Shown: piece after piece, positions 55,455 to 64,000 of the stretch
Layout: each line of letters starts with the position of its first letter
Position numbering within the stretch: the stretch's first letter is position 1
DNA from: Allium sativum
Lineage: Eukaryota; Streptophyta; Magnoliopsida; Asparagales; Amaryllidaceae
Direction of reading: 5' to 3'
Length of the DNA: 64,000 nucleotides
Assembly: GCA_030737875.1 (NCBI GenBank)
Contig: CM060909.1
Span: forward strand, 28,851,659-28,915,658
Translations under genes and position numbers: made by a program
The notes under the pieces: model-generated
The model's input: only the letters and a program-made list of their open reading frames with translations
Told to the model about the DNA's origin: nothing
Database searches by the model: none

Positions 55455-55921
55455 GAATCGATTATATATATATATATATAATTAAAATATGTCGAATAAT
55501 GAAGCTGCAGTTCGTGTTTTGAAACCGTGATTTCAAACGTTTAGTGTGGGAGATCCGACCATCAGATTTTCCTGAAACCGAAACCGTTGGGTTCGTTTTG
55601 GAAATATCCTTCCAACGACACCAACTTTGTGAAGATCCAACGGTTGGATTGTCTGGAATGCTTAATTTAAATCTGAAGAAAAACAGCGCCAGAATCGATT
55701 ATATTTATATATATAAATATAATTAAATTAAATCGAATAACGATGCTGTAGTTCGTATTTTGAAATCGAAAATTCAAACGAGTGCACCGGGAGATCCGAC
55801 CGTCGGATTTTCCCAAAACTGGAACCGTTGGATTCGTTTTGAAAGATATGAAATTTGTGAAGATCAAACGGTTAGATTTTCAGATATGTGTAAATAAAAT
55901 CTGAAGAAAAACAGCGCCATG
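55455..55921 (+). repeat. 237-bp tandem duplication in solo LTR
   Basis: Copies start gaatcgattatat at 55455 and 55692. Both contain gggagatccgacc-tc-gatttt, then aaccgttgg-ttcgtttt, tttgtgaagatc-aacggtt, and end aatctgaagaaaaacagcgcca. Diverged by substitutions and one 10-bp gap. Confidence 0.75.
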
Positions 55922-57091
55922 GCCACGTTATGGCCTGAAGCATCGTTTGAATAAATTGGCTATTTTTAAATAAATAGAAATAGCGATAAATCATTATAAA
56001 ATATTATAAACGATATGGAATGGAAATAAACCGAATTTACTTGGTTTATTGGATATTTGATGGTTGAATGTGAAATTTATAAACTAACTGAAGGTTAGCT
56101 AAGTCGAATGGTTTCCTGAGTTTTGATCTGATGTTGTTTTCGGCCTTCGGGGTTAATATTTGGGAAATTGTTCTCTTACTGATTTATGGTTAGTGATTGA
56201 TGAATTGGAATAAGGCATATGTTGTGTTTGTGTAATACTTGTTTATTATATATGCGAGTGGCTCAGAAAGACCGGGTTTATCCCATTCTGAATAACTGAA
56301 TCGACGATAAGATGTCGAGGATGAAGACGGTGATTGAAGACCAAAGATCTTCACCTCGGTTGGATGATAACTTATGTCCTGATTGGGAGGCATCCCGAAA
56401 TATGGATAATGAGTGGTGATCGTCCAGACGTACGTGGAGATCGATGGGTATGCGAGGTATATAGTGCCTCTGGTTTCGTTCAGACCCAGAACGGACTTGT
56501 AAATGGACTATGTGTCTGACATTGGAATTCATTTTGTGTGATTGATAGCCATCAGTTTCATGGTGTGAATTGCCTGTGTGGCATGGTAAGATGCAATGAT
56601 CAAGGCTTCTGTTGAAAAACAAAGTCTTGTGGTTGATGATCAAAGCACGACCTGTGTGGCATAGCTTTCGCGATCCTCACACCCCGGTATGTACCAGAAA
56701 CAGGAAAGGACCTCAGGGAGGACATGCGTTTCCTTCTAGCTAGAGGTGGGGTCAGTGCTCAAACTGGCTGGCATTTATATTACTTTCACCTATGTGGTTG
56801 TTGCTGTTGCGAGGCGCCTCGGATATATCAGTCGATCCGGGACCGATGGAGTCATTCGTTGGCTCATTTACACCCCCAAAGGGCGGGAAAACACAGTGTT
56901 CAGGCATAATAATTCACATCGGTGGACCGGCCCTGACGATCCAAGGGTTGATGCGTTCTGATCCTGAGACACGGGCTAGAGCATCTCGAATTCGGTAAGG
57001 ACTATCTTTTGCCTTGGTTCATGACGGAAATCCAATTTCCAAAGATTACCCTTGACACCATCATACGGGGTTTTGGGGTCGTCACAATATA

Positions 57092-57271
57092 GATAAGTAA
57101 GAAAAGAAAGGAAAGTTTTTAAATTGATGAATTAAATTTGGCATAGATTATGTAGCCAATAAATGCTGAATTCAAAAAGGTTTCGTTGTTTCCTAATGCA
57201 CTAAAGAATATGACAACCTTTATTTAAACATAATTTATTACCATGTTTTCATAAGTATTGGATTCCACTAA

Positions 57272-57312
<41 letters not shown>

Positions 57313-57387
57313 AATCCTATTTCTATCACCAAAAAGTGTCATTTATGATGTAAATCTATTTGCATCAAAAAGAAGTAAATACAAAAT

Positions 57388-57421
<34 letters not shown>

Positions 57422-58145
57422 CACATGGTTAATATGCAATTTTTCTCTCATATTGAAATAGAAACACATAAATTTTGAATAACAAAAGTTGACTTCATAT
57501 ACATAACATATGTGCACATTTAAAAGGTAATAACTCACTATTATGTGATTATAATTGTTGACTACTTTCAAATTATAATGGACAAACTGATTAACTTGAA
57601 TAAATGGAATAAACTGCATTATCTCCATGATGTTAGCAAAATAGGTATGTTCGAATTTCAAATAAATCTGACAGGTTGAACATGACTTTGTCTTAAAAAA
57701 AATTAACGTAGCATCATTTGCTCAAATATTTTTAATAGACTATAATCTTGGAATAATTGCTACCATATCCATTAATAAAAATTCCACTTAAAATATTCAA
57801 ACTGATAATATTGGCATTTTCAGTAATATAAAATAGGAATTAATGTAGATATCCTTATGTTATTATTTTACATTTATGATTAGGATACTTGTAATTGTAT
57901 AAATTTATAAAGTTTGAATGAAATATTTTTGAAACCTCAGAAGAAACATTAATACATTCCAAGCGTCAATTATGCATCACCAAATATGTAAACGAAAACA
58001 CCAATAAAAGTCGGACACGTGCTTTGCATAATTTTTTTTTGTTGTAGTCATTATTATTTAAAATAAACTATTTTAAATATTCAAAATTCATTAAAATTTC
58101 TAAAATACAAATTTTAAGTTGGCCCCAAAATTCCGGGTTGTTACA
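57092..58145 (-). repeat. Inverted LTR (family D), 5' part
   Basis: Continuation of the 48936-52757 LTR after the solo LTR. Its right end reads ccgggttgttaca (58145), the reverse complement of a TGTAACAACCCGG start, and the preceding tttaaaataaac...caaaattcattaaaa matches reversed 52790-52850. Contains TA microsatellites at 57274-57311 and 57390-57419. The plus-strand flank after it is AAAAG, not a match for ACTAA at 48931-48935. Confidence 0.55.
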
Positions 58146-58734
58146 AAAAGTGTTAATGGCTGACATTCAAAACATTAATGAAGGAAAGTGTTAAAAAGGA
58201 AAGTTATTTTGCTCTTATTCTAGAACATTTAGTAAATGCTTTTAAAACTTAGGAAATTTGAAAAGATGCATCTAATTCCTTATCGCAATATTCTAAAATA
58301 AATGGAATTCTTAATAAAGAATATTTTCTTAAAAACAAAGAATGTACTGATATTTAGTTCAACGAGCATTAAATTCTTCAGAAATATTTATATTTTGGAC
58401 GAAAAAGAAAAATTTGACATTTAGGTTTGATGAAGTATTAAACATGACAGAACCTCTATTTTTAGGCTATTTTCACGACGACTACTATATATCGATGATA
58501 TCATACACTTATATTATTTGCAAAGAAATATTGAAGAATATAATTCACATACAAGAAGATTTGACGAATGATTAATTGGTATATTATTATTGTATTTGAG
58601 TCAGAATTGTAGTTACAATTAATGTTAAAATCTCTCCTGAAATACACACAAAAAACATATATATATATATATACACACACATACACACTCACATTTATAA
58701 AATAAGGTTGTGCACATATATACATAAACACATG
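58146..58734. other. Unassigned AT-rich stretch
   Basis: Starts aaaagtgttaatggctgac, weakly like 48305-48325, so it may be the right part of the plus-oriented LTR-like sequence. A mixed TA/CA microsatellite lies at 58656-58690. No gene. Confidence 0.3.
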
Positions 58735-59579
58735 CGAACAACCGGTTGAATCATGAATTCAGCTGACTGATTGCTAATTGTTCAAAAAATTAAACATGAA
58801 CATTAGGACGACTGAATTCATGATTTTGCTGGCTGAATATTGTATTTTGTGCACATGCACACAGATTTGAATTCTACCTATTTTTTAGCTAGTTGAATCT
58901 ATTTTCAGCCAGCTGAACTGAAGAGTTGCGACTTTTTAAAGAGACGTAACTCTTTAATCAAAGAGTGATGTCCATATCTTTTAATCAAACCTATTTACAA
59001 ATGATTGCAATCTTTTATTTACTATAAATAAACTCTAGAATCAACTATTTCAAATAACCAAACTTTCTTGATTCTAAGATTCTCTTATTATGAAAGTATT
59101 TATAAATTATTCTCTTATGCCCTCATTTTCAATATTATGTGATTATAAATAATCGCTTTTCTTCTTAATTCTTAATATTCTCGTTACTATATATATTCAA
59201 AGGAGAAGATTATATGAATGATGTACTCTAAGGTGACTTTTTCGTGTTATTAAGAACACAAATAACCAATTAATCTTTTGTATTAATTAAAGTCCTGTTC
59301 CACTGTTCAGGCACGTCAAAGGCCTCTTTGGGTGCTGAGACGAAATCCTATTTTGCTGCTCAGGTGTTGTAATGCCCATTCCTCCGGGATGAGTGCGGGT
59401 TGTTGATTAGTTGAAATTCCTGAAAAGTCCGAGATTGGACATAGGACCGAGCTCCAAACTAGTATAAAAATTCCTTGGTGTTATTTATTTTTATTCACTA
59501 ATTATATATTATTTACTATATCTTCTGCACTTAGTTTATTACATGTATTTCCATATTATTCGATCCTACTCAATTTTCA
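58735..59579 (+). repeat. Copia 5' LTR (left border uncertain)
   Basis: Right end set at ctcaattttCA (59579) by the primer site that follows. The sequence holds actataaataaactct (TATA, about 59020) and a GC-richer R/U5-like part (59290-59460). Several gaattcatga/gctgactga words at 58745-58910 repeat in the left part. The left border is a guess; no TG terminus could be fixed since the second LTR is not in the window. Confidence 0.5.
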
Positions 59580-59581
59580 TT

Positions 59582-59596
59582 TGGTATCAGAGCAGG
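59582..59596 (+). other. Primer binding site of the copia element
   Basis: TGGTATCAGAGCAGG, initiator-Met type, two bases after the LTR end and 44 bp before the gag ATG. Confidence 0.8.
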
Positions 59597-59639
59597 CCAT
59601 CATATAATTGTAACACATTTAGTTTGATATTCTAGTAAT

Positions 59640-59747
59640 ATGGATAATAGCACGGACACTAGCACTAACACTAGTTTTACGAAGGTACAATCCACTACGC
59701 GACCACCTCTTTTCAATGGCATCTATATAATAAAATTCCCCCCTTAG
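59640..59747 (+). pseudogene. Copia gag N-terminus, truncated
   Basis: Starts MDNSTDTSTNTSFTK and goes on to TTRPPLFNGI, the start of copia gag, where RPPLFNG is normally followed by a tyrosine/tryptophan motif of the capsid domain. After this match the reading changes to YIIKFPP and stops at 59745-59747. No downstream gag, integrase or RT is seen, so the element is cut off about 90 bp into gag. SIRE/Angela-type is likely from the RPPLFNG motif and the primer site extension AGCAGGCC. Confidence 0.7.
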
Positions 59748-60516
59748 ACAAACAACAAGGCAAAGAGTGGTTCAGATTTAATCCCGCAAAAACAAATCCA
59801 TCGTCCTAATTTAAACACATCCCTTGATATTTTGATTGCCACCTCATCCTCATTTGCCTTATATTGGTTGATGTAATTCTTGCTGCTAACCATATTTGTT
59901 ATGCCAGTAGTCAAATTTACAAAGCATTTCTTCATTTATTAACACATTAATATTAAATTTATATTGTATTAAGAATATTTGCCCACTTTTGAAATGCATA
60001 ATAACAAATGAACTATATAAATATGGCATATTTAAATATGTATTATTGGCAAAGGCACATGAATAAAGGAGCATTAAGCATATAAAGAAGGATGAACTAT
60101 TTTTTTCCTACTGCGTATTTAATATGACGAAGATGCGGGAATTGCATTTCTCTCCATTGTCTTTCTACTTCACCTAACCTAAAATGTATTTCATCTTTTA
60201 ATTAATATAAACTGTGTGAAGTTATTATTGTAAATTAAATAATTGCAGACTAATTGTCTAATAGGAAAAACATGCACACTTATATGAAAGGTTACTCATT
60301 TACTATGTCATAGCTTGATTTAATTATTCTATTCACTGTTTGTGATTGACATAGAAATGTGTTTATTTTATGCTCTTATATCTTATCTTTTGTATATAAA
60401 TAAATATTACTTGGGTATTGTTTTGTCACTTTTACAGATATTCCAACCCAGCACGCATGCAACTAGAAAAGTAGAGAAATGAAGATCAAATTGGTATATA
60501 TTTACATTTTGAAGAA
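59748..60516. other. Unassigned AT-rich stretch
   Basis: No gene, no tandem repeat, no LTR terminus I can support between the truncated copia gag and the Athila-like LTR. Confidence 0.4.
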
Positions 60517-61289
60517 ATGTAGATGAAGATCTCACATCTAGTTGCTATTGGACAAGAAAATGATTGGTAGAAAGACCAAGAATTTCTCAAATCAAGGGAA
60601 GCTTGTCAAAGAACCAAGAGGAAAAAAAGAAAGGCCAAAAATTTAATAGATTTTACTAAGGCCCATTTGAAATTCTCATTGTAAACTCTTGTGTAAATTC
60701 CCTAAGGCCCATCTATCATTGTATTAGGGTTAGGGTTAGGGTTTGGTTATCCCCTATAAATACCCTTGTAATGTCATTGTAGCCACCATCCTATCATATC
60801 CTATTTTCTCTTCTTCTCCATTAATAAAGTTTCTAGTTCTCTTTTATTTTTCTACATTTTTCTTTTTCTTAGCAATTGGTGTTGTCTTCACAATTAGTTT
60901 TGGTAGAACACCAATTGTATTTTACATTTTTTATTAGCGATTAGTCGTTCGATTAGTTTCAACGACAATCCTAACTTTACTTTTTGTTGTTCTTCTTTTC
61001 CTGCAATTTTAATTTCTGCATTTTATTTCTGTTTTGCATTTTAATTTCAAATTGATAATTGTGATTTGATCGTCGGTTCAATTAGATTTGTTCTGAATCG
61101 GATCGCAGTTTCAATTTCATTTTCTTTCTAAATCAACCTCAAAGATTTTTCTAACTCGCCCAAGAGATTATTTAAATAATTTGATTGAATTTGCCTTCCT
61201 GTGTTCGACCTGTATGCTACACACCTGTATGCTTGCAGAATTTTATTACAAATATCGCGCGTTTCTAGTTCTTAGATTAGCGTCGATCA
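60517..61289 (+). repeat. Athila-like 5' LTR
   Basis: Right end at gcgtcgatCA (61289), six bases before the primer site. Holds three TTAGGG units (60724-60741), TATA box CCCCTATAAATACCC (60751-60765), a polyadenylation-like attaataaag (60820), and R/U5 blocks shared with the minus-strand copy at 40819-41600. The left end is uncertain: 60517 (TGTAGATGAAG) is a choice among several TG sites. Confidence 0.65.
60755..60762 (+). promoter_or_regulatory. TATA box of Athila-like LTR
   Basis: TATAAATA in a C-flanked context, eight bases after a TTAGGG triplet repeat; conserved in the other Athila-like LTR of the window, whereas the TTAGGG units are not. Confidence 0.6.
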
Positions 61290-61295
61290 AGTTTT

Positions 61296-61313
61296 TGGCG
61301 CCATTGCCGGGGA
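61296..61313 (+). other. Primer binding site, Athila-like element
   Basis: TGGCGCCATTGCCGGGGA; complementary to the 3' end of tRNA-Asp with one change from the usual TGGCGCCGTTGCCGGGGA. This site is diagnostic for Athila and relatives. Confidence 0.85.
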
Positions 61314-64000
61314 GGTAATAATTAAATTTTATTATTTATTTAATGTCTGATTCGTTTGGGATATATGGCTTTGTTGTTGTTGTTGTTGTATTTAATGTCT
61401 GATTTGTGTTAGTTTTTATTTTTTTATTTTTCTTTTGTTTTCCTGTATACATATTAAAAAAAAATCTTGGGTGGTTTGATTTGGTATTATATATTGATAC
61501 TGTAATCTCCACAACAAGAGAAAAAAAATCCTTTCCAATTTACCTTTGAATTTGTTTCCCCTCTTGCTTTGGATTTCCTTTCCTTTAGCCCCACTGTCTT
61601 ATATCCAAACCTTTCTGCTGTTCACCTATTCCTCTTCTATTTCTTTCCACGACCATACTTTTTGTTTATTTTCTCCTTTCCTCGGTTTACATTTTCTTTC
61701 CATTTTTCTGGAAAAAAAAAGAAAAAAAATACAAAAATTCCTTTACAATTCCATCTTGCAATCTTCTGTTTCCTCTTTTGCCTGATTTTATTTTGCTATA
61801 ATCTGCCATCTCTTCTTCAAAACCCATAACTTCACCATCCATCTTCCTGCTCACCCCATCCTCTCAGTCCACCAAATCAGTTGCTCCATAAACGTCATCT
61901 TTCCCAACAAATCACAAACCCCATCTTTAACCCATCTATCCCCATCACCACCTTCTCAGTTCATCCATCAAACCAACACAACACTCTTCCGTCCTCTCCA
62001 TACCCGCCTTTCTGTCCAAACAGACCAAGTTCTGCCGCAATACCAAATTCACAGCAATCAACCCATCTTCACTTCTCATCTCCACGCAAGTTCTGTTAAT
62101 AAAAAAAACATTTCTCCCGCATTTTAAATGGTACCATAACCATTCCACAAAAACAAAAAAACAAAAGCAAAAAAAAATCCCACTCCATATCACGACAACA
62201 GCAACTCGTGAATCGACTGTCCATACACCATCACCTCGAAACTATCTACCATCAAAACAACGCTGCATCTCCACAAATACACCCACACAATTGCCATCAT
62301 ACTCACCAGTCTTCACTCAGCCTTCATCACCAATTCGGGCTTCATCACACCAAAAATCCGACAAAGCCCCTTCAAATAGAACGAACAGCAAATCCATACC
62401 GCAATCACAAATACAGATCTCAACCCCAATACCCCGTGAGAACTACCCGATCATCACAAACTCCTAGCGCATCCATCAATATCCTTTATCCCCACACAAG
62501 CAAACCCAGATCCTTCGTTCAACTTTCTGTCATCAATCTGCAACCAACACTTCACTACAATCCCTCATCCAACTTTCTTCCATACCCCATTCAAGAAAAT
62601 CCAATAACTACAGGCGATCTCACCACACCATACTCACGCAATCCACAAATCCTTTTTGTCACCACTTCTCAATCGCAGACCACCCTCGATGCAAACAATC
62701 ACCTCTTGCTACCGGTTCAATCACAAACCGTGCCTATCTCATCCACCCGCAAACAACCTCCTTCCTCCAACAAGCATCTGCCTTTTACAGCCTTGACAAA
62801 CGCTTCACGAACTGTCACAACAAATTGTCATTCATCACTGCTGTTCTCCAGCCCATTCACCAAATTCGAACGTCAGTTATTGCGGGTTTCGATTAATAGA
62901 GAGAGGTGCGAGCGTTTTTTCTTCTTTTTTTTCTTCTTCTCGTTTCGAGAAGTTTGTTTCCAGAAATTGCTAAGTGTTTGCGTGGAGGAATTTCTAGACT
63001 TTGTTTTATGTTGGGGGGCCAGTTTTCGTTTCTGAAGTAAAGAGGCTTGTTTTGTTTTGTTGAGATAGGTTTTAACTTGGTAGTGTTCACTTTGGATTAA
63101 AAAAAAAAAACAGGTGCGGGTTTCTAATTCGTTAGTGTTTAATTATCTTCTCCGAGTTGTACACATTGGTGTGTGAAAAGTGGTACTTTGTTTTGAAAAA
63201 AAAAAGAAAAAAAAGGTAGCATTCTGATTGTTGACTTTGTGGTTTTCCTTGGGCTGCGTTATTGTGAATCTTCAAGGATTTGTTTCCTGTTTGCTCTTTT
63301 GTTGAGCTCATCACGTGTTGAGTTGTTCTCTTTATTATTTCTTTTCCTATTTTGACTTCGCAATCTTAGTGCTTTATATATAGAAAAAGGAGAACAAACG
63401 GGAAAGCAACCAAATATGAGATATCATGCCAACGTGAAAGAGAACTAAAGCACAGGCCAACTCTGATTGTTTAGTGAAAATAGGGTTGTGCTGAAGACCG
63501 TTTTTGATTGCTTGGATTGCTTTTTTTTTAGGAATAAAAGAAAAAAAAATCAAAATCAAAATCAAGACCAAAGTGAGAAATTTGGATCGAAATGAAGGGA
63601 AGATAGTCAAGCCAATCAAATTCAATCAAGACAAAAGTGAAAAGTATTCAAGCGGTGGAACAAGAATTTCAAGGGTCGAATAAGTGAAAACACTAGAGCT
63701 CAAGCTACTCAACATTCTGGACGGACAGCCATACCCCACGGTAATATTTTTCTAAATCTACAGGTGCTGAAGCTGCTTTGAAAATATAGAAATTGCTTGT
63801 AAAAATCTTCTGCAGGGGCAGCGGCTTGCTTGTACAATATTTTAATTTTCTGTTCTGTGACTGTTCTGTTCTGTGATTACTCTGTGACTGTTGTGTTGTT
63901 GCAAATTTCTGAATAAATTTGGTGAGGAACGAATCCATAAGTCATCATTCTCGTCGAAATTCAATTATAAAACATGGTTTGATTTTTGAAATAATATAAT
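61314..64000 (+). other. Leader of the Athila-like element, to the window edge
   Basis: About 2.7 kb after the primer site with no gag motif. Parts: a T-rich stretch with a (TTG)n run (61370-61390), a C-rich stretch (61830-62870), a poly-T/poly-A-rich part (62910-63540). A 275-codon frame (62208-63035) is open but is dominated by His, Gln, Pro, Ser and Thr and ends in poly-Phe; the composition of the C-rich stretch explains it, so I do not call a gene. Long leaders before gag are known in Athila elements. Confidence 0.45.

Larger units (their letters stand above)
52758..57086 (+). mobile_element. Solo LTR of family D, 4.3 kb
   Basis: TGTAACAACCCAGAAATC ... GGGGTCGTCACA, 4,329 bp, flanked by ATATA at 52753-52757 and 57087-57091. 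No primer site, polypurine tract or pol sequence is inside, so it is a solo LTR left by LTR-LTR recombination. It holds a TATA region (about 53618-53640), a leader zone with a CCGCCACC-rich block (53860-53910), a 70-bp array (54913-55370) and a 237-bp duplication. It lies within an inverted LTR of the same broad family. Confidence 0.8.

Noticed and set aside
42936..58050. CACTACAACAAAA at 42938 and TTTTTTGTTGTAGTC at 58033 as ends of a 15-kb CACTA transposon
   Set aside because: The right end reads TAGTCA and not TAGTG, subterminal repeats and transposase are absent, and 3-bp TSD is not found.
62208..63035. 275-codon frame as a host gene
   Set aside because: Low complexity, no domain, ends in poly-Phe from a T run, lies directly in the leader of an Athila-like element.

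Overview
The window reads as a large, repeat-rich plant nuclear genome, most likely a eudicot. It shows TG...CA-bounded LTR retrotransposons with initiator-Met or Asp-type primer sites, Tekay/Del-like chromodomain integrases, copia pol, TA-rich microsatellites and no bacterial gene organisation. I found no host protein-coding gene, tRNA, rRNA or CRISPR array that I could defend. Nearly everything recognisable is a layered set of LTR retrotransposons, mostly broken.

Layout, left to right. 1-4131: 3' end of a Ty3 chromovirus (element A: integrase, chromodomain, polypurine tract, 3' LTR), lying next to or inside an older truncated LTR (4132-5790). 5791-6917 and 17020-17354: an unidentified decayed ORF region, split by element B (6918-17019). 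B has TSD GCAAA and nearly identical LTRs, but lacks reverse transcriptase and RNase H. 17355-21001: a minus-strand gag remnant with its own LTR and primer site (Tat/Ogre-like, low certainty on lineage). 21002-36273: a decayed copia element, split between integrase and reverse transcriptase by element C (22932-33822, minus, TSD TGCAA). C is a full-length chromovirus with few lesions. 36274-46111: AT-rich mosaic of diverged duplications holding a complete TRIM element (39006-39810, TSD ATGTA) and a minus-strand Athila-like LTR. 46112-58145: chromoviral LTR material, including a 4.3-kb solo LTR (TSD ATATA) nested in an inverted LTR of a related family that is rich in hairpin-forming tandem arrays. 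58146-64000: a copia LTR with the first codons of gag, then an Athila-like 5' LTR and a long leader.

The observation I rate highest is at RNA level. The LTRs of B and C, otherwise diverged, each carry two copies of a module of about 100 nt: an 8-bp stem around a conserved 35-37-nt CCCGG-containing loop. Across the copies five of the eight stem positions vary and pairing is kept in every case, including between the two LTRs of one element. Tandem arrays in the LTR of A, in the truncated LTR at 4.4-4.8 kb and in the inverted LTR at 50.5-51.6 kb are also built of hairpin monomers. Repeated hairpin arrays in the transcribed leader may be a shared property of these LTRs.

Insertion order by nesting: B after the unidentified ORF region; C after the copia element; the 4.3-kb solo LTR after the inverted LTR around it. 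All family calls come from motifs read by eye; no database search was possible.
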